Source: Actinomadura parmotrematis
GTDB lineage: Bacteria > Actinomycetota > Actinomycetes > Streptosporangiales > Streptosporangiaceae
Direction: 5' to 3'
DNA length: 64,000 nt
Assembly: GCF_019458805.1 (NCBI RefSeq)
Contig: NZ_JAIBOA010000010.1
Location: forward strand, 186,001 to 250,000
Shown piece by piece: positions 23,971 through 32,515 of the stretch. The position numbers and the translations under genes were made by a program. The first letter of the stretch is position 1. The number at the start of each line of letters is the position of its first letter. Under the pieces are notes generated by a model. That model was not told the DNA's origin. It did no database searches and saw only the letters and a list, made by a program, of their open reading frames with translations.

Positions 23971-24653
23971 GGCGCGCCCGCCAAGTGCGCGAGCCGCCCG
24001 TCGCGGACCTCCACGACGCGCCCGCACCAGCGCGCCACGCCCGGGTCGTGGGTGACGACGACGAGCGCCGCGCCGTTGCCGCGCGCGGCGTCCACCAGCA
24101 GCCGCATCGTGTCGTGCCCGGTGCGCTGGTCCAGGGCGCCGGTCGGTTCGTCGGCGAACACCACCGCCGGACGGGTGACGAGCGCGCGCGCTATCGCGAC
24201 GCGCTGCGCCTGCCCGCCCGACAGTTCGCCCGGACGCCGCCGCTCCAGCCCGGCGAGGCCGAGCGGCCCGAACCAGGCGCGCGCGGCGGCGACGGCCGCG
24301 CCGCGCGCCGTCCCGTCCAACATCAGCGGCAGCGCGACGTTCTCGTCGGCGGGCAGTTCGGGCAGGAGCTGCCCGTGCTGGAAGACGAACCCGAAACGGG
24401 TGCGGCGGAGCGCGCTGCGGCGCCGCTCGCCGAGGTTGTCGATGCGCTGCCCGAACAGCCGCACCTCACCCTCGTCGGGGCGGACGATGCCCGCCAGCAC
24501 GTGCAGGAGCGTCGACTTGCCCGAGCCGGAAGGGCCCATGACGGCGACGGTCTCACCCGGCGCGACGGCCAGGGAGACGCCGTCCAGCGCCACGGCCGCG
24601 CCGAACCGCCGGCGCAGCGCCGTCCCGGCGAGGACGGGGTCCAGAGCGTTCAT
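23967..24653 (-). CDS. ABC transporter ATP-binding protein
   Basis: 228 residues, MacB/LolD-type. Walker A GPSGSGKST (about 40-48), Q-loop VFQHGQLLPEL, signature LSGGQAQR (144-151), Walker B AVVFADEP, then the D-loop TGALD and H-loop VVTHDP. It is paired with the downstream permease and is divergent from a two-component system. Such sets often export antimicrobial peptides or respond to cell-envelope stress. Confidence 0.93.
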   Translation of the reverse strand: MNALDPVLAGTALRRRFGAAVALDGVSLAVAPGETVAVMGPSGSGKSTLLHVLAGIVRPDEGEVRLFGQRIDNLGERRRSALRRTRFGFVFQHGQLLPELPADENVALPLMLDGTARGAAVAAARAWFGPLGLAGLERRRPGELSGGQAQRVAIARALVTRPAVVFADEPTGALDQRTGHDTMRLLVDAARGNGAALVVVTHDPGVARWCGRVVEVRDGRLAHLAGAP

Positions 24654-24717
24654 GCACCCAGCGTGCGGAACCGGACGGGACCGGCGCATCGGACTCCGGG
24701 CCGGTCCTGCGGCGGCA

Positions 24718-24739
24718 GGATCGGCCGAACGGCCGATCC
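24718..24739. promoter_or_regulatory. Palindrome between ABC and sensor-kinase genes
   Basis: GGATCGGCC (24718-24726) and GGCCGATCC (24731-24739) are exact reverse complements with a GAAC centre. It lies in the divergent promoter region and is a likely site for the LuxR-type response regulator encoded at 25986-26639, which would couple transporter expression to the sensor. Confidence 0.55.
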
Positions 24740-24771
24740 GGCGTCCGGCCGCAGGTCGTAGCCTCGGAACC

Positions 24772-25989
24772 ATGAACGGATCGGTGACCGGGCTGGACCG
24801 GTTCCAGTCGGTCGGCGGCTGCCTGGCGCGCGTCGCGCTGTGGGGCTGCGCCGGCCTGTTCCTGCTGCTGATCATGGTGGCGCGCACCGTGAACCGGGGC
24901 TTCACCTGGTACGACGCCGCGCTCTACGCCGTCGCCGCGCTCGCCTCGTTCGCCGCGCTCGCCCGGTGGCGGCCGCTGCCGTGGGCGGTCGCGTCGGCGG
25001 CGGCGTCGCTGGTCCTGACCGCGGTCCTGGCGGTGGCCGACCCGCCGTGGGTGAACCCCTCCGTCGCGCTGGAGATCTGCGCGCTGCTGGTGCTGGTCGG
25101 GCGGATGATGTGGCAGGCGCCGCGCCCGAGGTTGATGCCCCTGGCGGTGCTGATCGGCGGTGCGGTCGTCGCCGTGTCGATCCGCGGGTCGCCGCTGGCG
25201 GCGCTGGTGTTCTCGGCGCCGCTCGCGGTGCTCGTCTTCATCGCCGTCGGCATCGGCCTGTACCTGCGGGCACTGGACGCGCGCCGCGCCCGCGCCCTGG
25301 ACGACGCGCGCCGCGACGAGCGCCTCGACCTGGCCCGCGACCTGCACGACTTCGTCGCCCACCACGTCACCGGCATCGTCGTGCAGGCGCAGGCCGCCCG
25401 GTACGCGGCGCGGGCGGGCAGCGCGCAGGGCCCCGAGGAGCTGGACGCGATGTTCGCCGGGATCGAGCGGGCCGGCGCCGAGGCGCTCACCTCGATGCGC
25501 CGGATGGTCGGGCTGCTCCGCGCCGCGCAGGACGGCCCCGGCGAGGTCGGCCCCGGCGAGAACGGTCCCGGCGCGACCCGCCCGGTCGGCGACCTCGCCC
25601 GCATCACCGACCTCGTCGCGGGGTTCCGGCACCCGCCCGCGACGCTGACGGTCGCGCCGGGCCTCGGCGTGCTGCCGCCCGAGGTCGCGACGACCGCGCA
25701 CCGCATCGTGCAGGAGGCGCTCACCAACGCCCGCAAGCACGCCGCCGATGCCACCCGCGTGCGGGTCGTCATCGACCGGGCGCCCGAGGGCGGGGTGCGG
25801 GTCGCGGTCCGCGACGACGGGCAGGGCCGCGGGCGGCTGCTGCCGTCCGGCGGGTTCGGGCTCGCCGGGCTCGGCGAGCGGGTGGACGCCGTCGGCGGGC
25901 GGCTGCGCGCCGGGCCGCGTCCCGAAGGCGGCTGGGAGGTGGTGGCCGTCCTCGACGGTCCCGCGGAACTGGGAGGATGGGGCCCGTGA
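24772..25989 (+). CDS. Sensor histidine kinase, NarL-type (HisKA_3)
   Basis: 405 residues. Four to five membrane spans (about 20-165) with little extracellular domain, as in intramembrane-sensing kinases. The HisKA_3 site is ERLDLARDLHDFVAHHVTGI, with His192 predicted as phosphoacceptor. The HATPase N box EALTNARKHA lies near residue 322, followed by the G box GGFGLAGLGERV. A short repeat GPGE(V/N)GPGENGPG sits in the linker near 262. It is coupled to its response regulator by GTGA overlap. Confidence 0.93.
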   Translation: MNGSVTGLDRFQSVGGCLARVALWGCAGLFLLLIMVARTVNRGFTWYDAALYAVAALASFAALARWRPLPWAVASAAASLVLTAVLAVADPPWVNPSVALEICALLVLVGRMMWQAPRPRLMPLAVLIGGAVVAVSIRGSPLAALVFSAPLAVLVFIAVGIGLYLRALDARRARALDDARRDERLDLARDLHDFVAHHVTGIVVQAQAARYAARAGSAQGPEELDAMFAGIERAGAEALTSMRRMVGLLRAAQDGPGEVGPGENGPGATRPVGDLARITDLVAGFRHPPATLTVAPGLGVLPPEVATTAHRIVQEALTNARKHAADATRVRVVIDRAPEGGVRVAVRDDGQGRGRLLPSGGFGLAGLGERVDAVGGRLRAGPRPEGGWEVVAVLDGPAELGGWGP

Positions 25990-26639
25990 CCCTCCGCGTG
26001 CTGATCGCCGACGACCAGGAGATGGTCCGCACCGGCTTCCGGATGATCATCGAGGCGCAGGCCGACATGACCGTCGTCGGCGAGGCCCGCGACGGCGCCG
26101 AGGCGGTCGCCCGCGCCCGCGAGCTGCGCCCCGACGTGTGCCTGTTCGACATCCGGATGCCCGGCGTGGACGGCCTGGAGGCGACCCGGCAGGTGGCCGG
26201 GCCGGGCGTCCCCGACCCGCTGCGCGTCGTCATCGTCACCACCTTCGACCTGGACGAGTACGTGTACGCCGCGCTGCGCGGCGGCGCCGCCGGGTTCCTG
26301 CTGAAGGACGCCGGCCCGGCGCTGCTCGTCGAGGCGGTGCGGGCCGCCGCGAACGGCGGGTCGCTGGTGTCGCCGTCGATCACCGTGCGGCTGCTGTCGC
26401 GGCTCGCGGTGCCGCCCGCCGCGCCCGCGGCCGCACCGCCCGCCGAGCGGCTCACCGAGCGGGAGCTGGACGTGGTGCGGCTCGTCGCGCGCGGCCGCAC
26501 CAACGACGAGATCGCCGGGGAGCTGTTCGTGTCGCTGTCCACCGTCAAGACCCACCTCGGCAGCGTGCACCGCAAGCTCGGCACGCGGAACCGGGTCGAG
26601 GTCGCCGCGTGGGCCTGGGAGTCGGGGCTGGTCCGCTGA
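25986..26639 (+). CDS. Response regulator, LuxR/NarL family
   Basis: 217 residues. The receiver domain has the acidic pair ADDQ (near residue 9), phospho-Asp55 in CLFDIRMPG, Thr in VTTFD and Lys in FLLKDA. The LuxR HTH LTERELDVVRLVARGRTNDE and the recognition helix VSLSTVKTHLGSVHRKL lie at about 155-200. It pairs with the kinase upstream and is the likely activator of the divergent ABC transporter genes. Confidence 0.94.
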   Translation: MTLRVLIADDQEMVRTGFRMIIEAQADMTVVGEARDGAEAVARARELRPDVCLFDIRMPGVDGLEATRQVAGPGVPDPLRVVIVTTFDLDEYVYAALRGGAAGFLLKDAGPALLVEAVRAAANGGSLVSPSITVRLLSRLAVPPAAPAAAPPAERLTERELDVVRLVARGRTNDEIAGELFVSLSTVKTHLGSVHRKLGTRNRVEVAAWAWESGLVR

Positions 26640-26644
26640 CCGGG

Positions 26645-26974
26645 GTGCCGGCCGCCGTCCTCGCGGTGTGGCTCGCGGTCGCCCTCGGCTGGGGCGCGGT
26701 GCTGGCCGGAATGCGCCGCGGGCTGCACGGCCGGGCACGCGGGCCCGCGCTGCTGCTGCACGGCATCACCCCGTGGCTGCTGCTGCTCGGGTTCGCCACG
26801 CTCGGCTACGGCTCGCTGTACGCGATGATCGCGCTGGCCGCCGAGTGGTGGGCGCTGCTGCTGGTCACACGGCTCCGCCCGGAACGGCTGCTGGACGGCG
26901 GCGCGCGGCTCGCCGCCCTGTGGCTCGCGATCGCCGCCGCCGCAACACTCCTCGCGACCCGCTTGGCCGTATAA
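26645..26974 (+). CDS. Small membrane protein downstream of the two-component system
   Basis: About 109 residues with three hydrophobic segments: VPAAVLAVWLAVALGWGAVL, LLLHGITPWLLLLGFATLGY and ALWLAIAAAATLLA, with basic loops (GMRRGLHGRARG). GTG 26645 starts six bases after the RR stop; GTG 26609 is also in frame. Function unknown. It could be an accessory to the sensor or transporter. Confidence 0.5.
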   Translation: MPAAVLAVWLAVALGWGAVLAGMRRGLHGRARGPALLLHGITPWLLLLGFATLGYGSLYAMIALAAEWWALLLVTRLRPERLLDGGARLAALWLAIAAAATLLATRLAV

Positions 26975-26980
26975 CCGCCC

Positions 26981-27302
26981 CACCCAGCGCACCCCGCCCA
27001 ACACACCACGCCCAACACACCCCGGCTGGCGCGTCCCGTCCAGCGCACCCCGTCCAGCGCACCCCGTCCAGCGCACCCCGTCCAGCGCGTCCCACCCGGC
27101 GCGACCCGTCCAGCGCACCCCGTCCAGCGCACCCCGTCCAGCGCGTCCCACCCGGCGCGACCCGTCCAGCGCGACCCGTCCAGCGCGACCCGTCCAGCGC
27201 GACCCGTCCAGCGCGACCCGTCCAGCGCGACCCGTCCAGCGCTCCCCGTCCGGCGCTCCCCGTCCGGCGCGGCCCTCCCGGCGCGACCCGGCCAACACAC
27301 CC
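26981..27302. repeat. 14-bp minisatellite, 23 units without length change
   Basis: Units run head to tail with an exact 14-base period. The commonest are CGTCCAGCGCACCC and CGTCCAGCGCGACC. Units 6-9 (27051-27106) are repeated exactly as units 10-13 (27107-27162), giving a 56-bp higher-order repeat. Units 14-18 (27163-27232) are five identical copies. Edge units are degenerate (CGCCCAACACACCA type). The stretch 26975-27396 carries no gene. All frames stay open simply because the repeat has no stop codon. Confidence 0.95.
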
Positions 27303-27396
27303 CGGTCGGTCGCGTGCGGCGGGCCGCGCGCGTGGCAGGTCAAAGGTACGTAGTATCCGAAGCAGGCCCCGGCAAAGCGCGAGGGAGGTCCGGACC

Positions 27397-28077
27397 ATGC
27401 CGTGCGCGCTCTGCGGCGACATCATCCCCGATGAGGTCGCGCGCTGCCCGGCCTGCGGGGCGTGGGCGCGCCGCCGCGACTTCCGCGCCGTCGGGGTCGC
27501 GGTGTTCATGCTGCTCGGCTTCAACGCCTTCATCGCGCTCGGCTCGGGCATCAGCCTGCTCCGCCTGTCGGTGCCGCTGCACGCCGCGACCCACGACACC
27601 TTCGACCCCGCCGCGACGTCGCGGTCGCTGCTGCCCTACACCGAGGTGTTCGTCATCTGCGGCCTGCTCGCCGGGCTGACGGGCCTGCTGTACCTGGCGT
27701 GGCTCTGGCGCGCCTACCGGCAGTCGCCGGGCCCGCACCGCTACCACCGGTCCTGGGTCGTGCTCGGCTGGCTCTGCCCGGTCGTGAACCTGTGGCTGCC
27801 GCCGCGCCTCGTCTACGACGTGTGGGTGAACAGCGGCCGCTACCGGACGGCCGAGCGGCAGGCCGCGGGCGCCGTCGTCGCGGCCTGGTGGGGGTGCCTG
27901 CTGACGGGCCTCGCCGCCGCCCGGCTGTTCGCCGGCGCGCACGCCGACTCCCTCGCCGAGGCCCGCTACGACGTGCACCTCGGCGTCGCCGCGGCGGCCT
28001 TCCTCGCGCTCGCCGCCGCGTTCTGCATGGTGACGGTCTTCCAGGTCACCCGCCTCCAGGTCCTTCGCGACGCCTAG
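27397..28077 (+). CDS. DUF4328 membrane protein with N-terminal zinc ribbon
   Basis: 226 residues. It starts with CALCGDIIPDEVARCPACG, a CxxC/CxxC zinc-ribbon pattern. About five hydrophobic spans follow, with the DUF4328 hallmarks LYLAWLWRAYRQS, WVVLGWLCPVVNLWLPPRLV and YDVWVNSG. Inner-membrane protein of unknown function, common in actinobacteria. Its ATG has GAGGGAGG upstream. Its stop overlaps the convergent dnaE2 stop. Confidence 0.85.
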   Translation: MPCALCGDIIPDEVARCPACGAWARRRDFRAVGVAVFMLLGFNAFIALGSGISLLRLSVPLHAATHDTFDPAATSRSLLPYTEVFVICGLLAGLTGLLYLAWLWRAYRQSPGPHRYHRSWVVLGWLCPVVNLWLPPRLVYDVWVNSGRYRTAERQAAGAVVAAWWGCLLTGLAAARLFAGAHADSLAEARYDVHLGVAAAAFLALAAAFCMVTVFQVTRLQVLRDA

Positions 28078-31000
28078 ACAGTGGGTCCGGAGCTGCCGCC
28101 GCTGGCATGCCAGAGCCGCGCGGGCGAGCGGCGGACGTCCGGGCCGGCGTGGCCGATGTCGGCGTAGGGCGACAGCGCGAACCCGTTGGCGTAGACGACG
28201 CGGCCTGACGGCACCGGCCCGGCGGACGCGGACGCGGGCGCGGGCCGGGCCTGCGCCATCGCGCGGCGCACCGCGCCGAGGCCGCCGTCCAGCCAGTGCC
28301 CGTACAGCACCGCCAGGTCCCAGCACGCCTGCCCGGTGAGGGTGACGGCGCGGGCGCCCGCGCGGCGGACGCGGCCGCGCGCGAGCAGCGTCCAGGACCC
28401 GAACAGCGTCGCGGCGCAGCGGTCCTGCACCGACTCGAAGAACGCCAGGTCGACGGGGCCGGTCGCGTCGTCCAGCGTCGCGAAGATGACGCGCTGCCCG
28501 GACCGGACGGCGGGCGTCTGCGTCGCCACCTTCACGCCCGCCACCAGCACCCGGTCGCCGTCGCGGGCGCCGGGCAGGTCGCGGGCGCGCACCACGCCGA
28601 GGGCGTCCAGCAGGTCGTCGTAGAAGGTGAGGACGTGCCGGCTGACGTCCAGGCCGAGGATCTCCAGCTCGGCCTCCACGATCTCGCCGGGCGTCATCGG
28701 CGGCAGGTCCCCGGCCGGGACCTCCTCGCCCAGGTCGCCGAGCGGGAGCTGTCCCCGGACGGCGGCGCGGCCCGGCCGGGCCAGCGCGCCGACCCGGCGG
28801 TACAGGTCGCGGCGGCCCGCGCCGTGCAGGCCGTCGAAGGCGCCGGCGAGGGCGAGGTGCTCGGCGACGGGGCGGCTCACGCGGGCGCGCTCCCAGAAGT
28901 CGGGCAGCGACCGGTAGGGGCGCTCGGCGACGATCCGGCCGACCTCGGCGTCGCTGATGCCCTTCACCTCGTTCAGCGCGACCCGGATGCCCGCCGCGCC
29001 GCCCTCCGCGACGGGCTCGACGTGCCACTGCGGCGCCGACCGGTTGACGTCCAGCGGCAGGATCGGCACGCCGAAGTGGCGGGCGTCGTCCAGCACCACG
29101 CGCTTCGGGTACATGCCGGGGTCGTGGGTGAGGACGCCCGCGTAGAACGCCGCCGGATGGTGCCGCTTCAGCCACGCCGACTGGTAGGTCGGCAGCGCGA
29201 ACGCGGCGGCGTGCGCCTTGCAGAACCCGAACGCGCCGAACGCCGCGAGCGTCCGCCACACCTCGGCGATCGTCGCGTCGTCGTAGCCGCGGGCGGCGGC
29301 CGCGCCCGCGAACCAGGCGCGGACCCGCTCGCGCCCGTCCTCGGCGGCCAGGTCGCGGCGGGCGGCCTCGGCGTCCGACAGGCCGCAGCCGGTCATGGCG
29401 TCGATGACGCGGAGCACCTGCTCGTGGAAGACGACGACGCCGTTGCTCTCGCGGAGCGCGGGCTCCAGGTCGGGGTGCGGGTAGGCGGGTTCGGCGCGGC
29501 CGTGCCGGGCGTCCAGGAACGGCGTGACCATGTCGGAGTTGACCGGCCCCGGCCGGAACAGCGAGATGTCGATGACCAGGTCGTCCAGGGTGCGCGGCTG
29601 GAGCTTGCCGACGAGCTCGCGCTGGCCGGGCGACTCGATCTGGAAGCAGCCGAGGGTGCGCCCGGAGCGGATCATCTCGTAGGTGGGGGCGTCGCCGGCG
29701 GGCAGGTCCTCCAGGACGACGTCGCCGCCGCCGGTGCGGGCGATCTCGGCGACGGCGTGCGCCATCGCCGACTGCATCCGCACCCCGAGGACGTCGAGCT
29801 TCAGCAGGCCCATCGCCTCCACGTCGTGCTTGTCGTACTGGCTCATCGGGAACCCGGCGGTGCTCTGCTCGACGGGGCTGCGGTCGCGCAGCGAGGCGTT
29901 GGACAGCAGCACCCCGCACGGGTGCATCGCCACGTGCCGGGGCAGCCCGTCCAGCCGCTCGGCCACCCGGAAGACCACCTGGAGGCGGCCCTGGTCGAGG
30001 CCGCTGGCGCGCAGCTCGGGCAGGTCGTGCAGGGCGGCGCGGATCTGCCGGGCCCGCACGTGCGGGAACGCCTTGGCGATCGCGTCGATCTCGTGCGGCG
30101 GCAGCCCGACGGCGGCGCCGACGTCGCGGATCGCCGACCGCGCCCGGTAGGTCTCCATCATCGACACCGTCGCGGTGCCGTCGGCGCCGTAGCGGTCGAA
30201 CAGCGCCCGGTACGCCTCCAGGCGCCGCGCCGACTCCACGTCCAGGTCGATGTCGGGCAGGCCGGGGCGGCTGTCGGCGAGGAACCGCTCCATCAGCAGG
30301 CCGTGGCGGAGCGGGTCCAGGTCGCCGATGCCGAGCAGGTAGTTGACGAGGCTGCCGGCGCCCGACCCGCGGATCGCGCAGCGGATGCCGCGCGCCCGGA
30401 TCAGCGCGGCGGCGTCGGCGACGGTGAGGAAGTAGGGGGCGAGGCCCTTGCGGGCGATGACGGCGAGCTCGGCGGCGAGGCGCTCGGCGGCCCGCGCCGA
30501 CCGCTCCAGGCCGCGCCGGACGAGCCCGGCGGCGCAGCGCTCGGCGAGGTCGCCGGCCGTCTCGGGCAGGTGGACGCGGTCCATGCCGAGGTCGCGGCCG
30601 CCGTCGAGGGCGCAGCGCTCGCCGAGGCGCCGCGTCGCGGCGAGCAGCGCGGCCGCCTCGTCCTCGCCGCAGGACCGCTCGGCGGTGCGGCGCATCTCGT
30701 CCGGGGAGGTGAGGTAGGCGCGGCCGGTCACGTCCTCCAGGTGGCGGCGGTCCAGCGGGACGAGCTTGCGGGCGGCGTCCAGCACCTGCGCCACCGGGTG
30801 GTCGCCGGGCTCGGCGTAGCGGACCGCGTTGCCGAGGACGGCCGGGACGCCCGCCGCGCGGGCGAGCGCCAGCATCCGCGCGGCGCGGTGCGCCTCGCCG
30901 CGCCCGTGGTGGTCGACGATCTCCACGGCGGTCTCGGCGACGGCCCGCCAGGCGGCGAGCCGCGCGGCGGCGACGTCGGGGCGACGCTCGGCGACCGCCC

Positions 31001-31385
31001 GGCCGACGTCCGAGGCGGGTCCGAGCAGCACCACCAGCCCGGCGGCGTGCGCGGCGACCAGGTCGCGGCTCGCCACCGGGCGGCCGCGCCCGCCGGCGTG
31101 GTGGGCGGCGGTGACGAGGCGGCAGAGCGACGCCCAGCCGGCGCGCCCGCGCGCGAGGACCACGATCCGCTCGCCGCCGCCGAGGTCCAGGTCGGCGCCG
31201 ACGATCGGCGCGATGCCCTCGCGCGCGCACGCCTGGACGTGCTTGACCGCGCCGTACAGGCCGTCGCGGTCGGTGAGCGCCAGCGCCTCCATGCCGAGCG
31301 CGGACGCGCGCGCCGCGAGCGCGTCCGGCCGCGCGACGCCGTGGCGCAGCGAGTAGGCGGAGGCGACGTGCAGGTGCACGGCCAT
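28074..31385 (-). CDS. dnaE2: Error-prone DNA polymerase III alpha subunit, DnaE2/ImuC type
   Basis: 1103 residues, the usual length of DnaE2 and shorter than replicative DnaE. The PHP domain begins VHLHVASAYSLRHG, and its second metal-binding His is replaced (HVAS rather than HxHS). The polymerase active site has GLPDIDLDVESARR near residue 378. A helix-hairpin-helix region (EVKGISDAEV) and an OB-fold end follow. DnaE2 performs translesion synthesis in the SOS response, normally with ImuA' and ImuB. DUF6504 sits one base upstream of its start and a LexA-type box precedes that gene. Confidence 0.92.
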   Translation of the reverse strand: MAVHLHVASAYSLRHGVARPDALAARASALGMEALALTDRDGLYGAVKHVQACAREGIAPIVGADLDLGGGERIVVLARGRAGWASLCRLVTAAHHAGGRGRPVASRDLVAAHAAGLVVLLGPASDVGRAVAERRPDVAAARLAAWRAVAETAVEIVDHHGRGEAHRAARMLALARAAGVPAVLGNAVRYAEPGDHPVAQVLDAARKLVPLDRRHLEDVTGRAYLTSPDEMRRTAERSCGEDEAAALLAATRRLGERCALDGGRDLGMDRVHLPETAGDLAERCAAGLVRRGLERSARAAERLAAELAVIARKGLAPYFLTVADAAALIRARGIRCAIRGSGAGSLVNYLLGIGDLDPLRHGLLMERFLADSRPGLPDIDLDVESARRLEAYRALFDRYGADGTATVSMMETYRARSAIRDVGAAVGLPPHEIDAIAKAFPHVRARQIRAALHDLPELRASGLDQGRLQVVFRVAERLDGLPRHVAMHPCGVLLSNASLRDRSPVEQSTAGFPMSQYDKHDVEAMGLLKLDVLGVRMQSAMAHAVAEIARTGGGDVVLEDLPAGDAPTYEMIRSGRTLGCFQIESPGQRELVGKLQPRTLDDLVIDISLFRPGPVNSDMVTPFLDARHGRAEPAYPHPDLEPALRESNGVVVFHEQVLRVIDAMTGCGLSDAEAARRDLAAEDGRERVRAWFAGAAAARGYDDATIAEVWRTLAAFGAFGFCKAHAAAFALPTYQSAWLKRHHPAAFYAGVLTHDPGMYPKRVVLDDARHFGVPILPLDVNRSAPQWHVEPVAEGGAAGIRVALNEVKGISDAEVGRIVAERPYRSLPDFWERARVSRPVAEHLALAGAFDGLHGAGRRDLYRRVGALARPGRAAVRGQLPLGDLGEEVPAGDLPPMTPGEIVEAELEILGLDVSRHVLTFYDDLLDALGVVRARDLPGARDGDRVLVAGVKVATQTPAVRSGQRVIFATLDDATGPVDLAFFESVQDRCAATLFGSWTLLARGRVRRAGARAVTLTGQACWDLAVLYGHWLDGGLGAVRRAMAQARPAPASASAGPVPSGRVVYANGFALSPYADIGHAGPDVRRSPARLWHASGGSSGPTV

Positions 31386-31386
31386 C

Positions 31387-31662
31387 TCAGTCCCACACCC
31401 GCGACAGCATCCAGGAGTCGTCGGCGGGGTCGTGGCGCAGCTCGTACACGCCGATCTCGCGGTCGGGGGACGCCTCCACCCGCCAGAACTCGCGCTCCCC
31501 CGCGGCCTGCTCGTCGGGGCGGCTCTCCCGCCACCAGTCCCGCGTGGTGACCCAGTGCTCCAGCACGCGCCGGACGCTGTACAGCCGGCCCTGCCAGACG
31601 AACCGGACCGGCCGCCCCCCGCTCGTCCAGACGTCCACCGGATCGCCGAACACGCGCGTCAT
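31387..31662 (-). CDS. DUF6504 family protein, dnaE2 partner
   Basis: 91 residues from ATG 31662 with GGGGGAGG four bases upstream. The sequence MTRVFGDPVDVWTSGGRPVR and GRLYSVRRVLEHWV is typical of DUF6504 proteins encoded beside dnaE2 in actinobacteria. It likely forms a beta-rich small domain. Function unknown; a role with the translesion polymerase is inferred from conserved adjacency. It is co-transcribed with dnaE2. Confidence 0.8.
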   Translation of the reverse strand: MTRVFGDPVDVWTSGGRPVRFVWQGRLYSVRRVLEHWVTTRDWWRESRPDEQAAGEREFWRVEASPDREIGVYELRHDPADDSWMLSRVWD

Positions 31663-31721
31663 CTGCCTCCCCCGCCCTGTGAGTGGTGCGTCCACCGCAC
31701 GGGGGAAGGCATGCGGCCCGT

Positions 31722-31737
31722 TCGAACATACGTTCGT
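31722..31737 (-). promoter_or_regulatory. LexA-type SOS box
   Basis: TTCGAACATACGTTCGTC contains the perfect inverted repeat CGAAC-N4-GTTCG (31723-31736), matching the actinobacterial SOS consensus. It lies about 60 bp upstream of DUF6504 on the minus strand, so DUF6504-dnaE2 is probably repressed by LexA and induced by DNA damage. Confidence 0.85.
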
Positions 31738-31825
31738 CACCGAGTCTAGGGAAGGGCCCGCCCGGGAGGCAACCGGGGTTGATCTTTCGGACGGCCGCGG
31801 CCGCGCAACGACCCCGGCCCCGCAC

Positions 31826-31948
31826 GCGAGTGCGCTACCTGACCGCGCGGGGCGACGCCGCAGGCGAGCCCCGCGCGGTCAGATCGCGAAGCGATGTCGC
31901 ACTCGCCCAAGGCGCGGTCGAAGTGCGAGCCGCCAGGCGAGTACTTCG
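31826..31948. repeat. Branched inverted-repeat element plus a related second hairpin
   Basis: Outer arms GCGAGTGCG (31826-31834) and CGCACTCGC (31898-31906) enclose two inner stems. One has 15-base perfect arms, CTGACCGCGCGGGGC at 31839-31853 and its complement at 31868-31882. The other is ATCGC/GCGAT (31883-31895). The result could fold as a three-way junction. A second hairpin has arms CGAAGT (31919-31924) and ACTTCG (31943-31948). Both stem loops carry GCCGC(C)AGGCGAG, so they look like members of one repeat family. It is in a gap between two minus-strand genes. Confidence 0.75.
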
Positions 31949-31958
31949 GGCCGTGACT

Positions 31959-32258
31959 TCAATCGGTACAGCCGAGCAGCCGGGCGAGGAGGTCGGCGGC
32001 GTCGGCGGCGCGGGCCGCGTCGGCCATGCCGCCGCCGCTCCACAGGTAGGACCAGCCGCCGCCGGTCGGCGTCGCCACCACCATGAGCTGGCGGCGGGTG
32101 CGCGGGCCGACGACGGCGAGCACCGACCCCTCGGGTCCGGCGAGGCGCCAGCGCAGCCCGCGCGCCTCGACCTCGTAGGCCAGGGCGGCCAGGTGGTGCC
32201 GGCGCGTCCCGGCCAGCTCGGGTGAACCGATTACGGACATCTCGATCAGCCGCCTCAT
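31959..32258 (-). CDS. Small hypothetical protein
   Basis: About 99 residues from ATG 32258; ATG 32240 (MSVIGSPELAG) is also possible. The central strands read LRWRLAGPEGSVLAVVGP and RRQLMVVATPTGGGWSYLW. It ends in an Ala-rich amphipathic helix (MADAARAADAADLLARLLG). The pattern is a small alpha/beta domain without catalytic residues. No family recognised. Confidence 0.6.
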   Translation of the reverse strand: MRRLIEMSVIGSPELAGTRRHHLAALAYEVEARGLRWRLAGPEGSVLAVVGPRTRRQLMVVATPTGGGWSYLWSGGGMADAARAADAADLLARLLGCTD

Positions 32259-32436
32259 CAGGGGTGCGAGGGAGCACCGTCGGTCCGGCGGCGCGGTGTC
32301 CGTATCGACGGCGGAAGACAACCTGCTTCCAGGATGGCCCGCGGGAAATGCCCGGCGCAGGCGATCCGGCATGCTTACGTCCACCTATTTTCGGACCGCC
32401 GCCATACCTACCTAGCCCGCCTCCCGCCGGGCGCGC

Positions 32437-32462
32437 GGAAACCGGCCGGCGAGGCGGTTTCC
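32437..32462 (+). promoter_or_regulatory. 8-base inverted repeat upstream of tetR
   Basis: GGAAACCG (32437-32444) and CGGTTTCC (32455-32462) are exact reverse complements with a 10-base spacer, 53 bp upstream of the TetR start. It is a likely operator for that regulator. Confidence 0.5.
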
Positions 32463-32515
32463 GTGGTAAACCCCTAGGAACACGCCCGCTCGGACGTCCC
32501 CCGCAGGAGCCCGCG

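Noticed and set aside
26981..27302. Possible CRISPR array
   Set aside because: Units are 14 bases and contiguous, with no spacers and no cas genes; it is a minisatellite.
26806..27599. Repeat-encoded proteins across the minisatellite (patterns such as RWTGRAGRVALDGS)
   Set aside because: The 14-base unit shifts frame every copy and produces patterned peptides in all frames; no start signal or conserved domain.
27340..31230. 1296-codon minus-strand frame
   Set aside because: Almost entirely Arg/Pro/Ala/Gly. The real gene in this span is dnaE2 in another frame.
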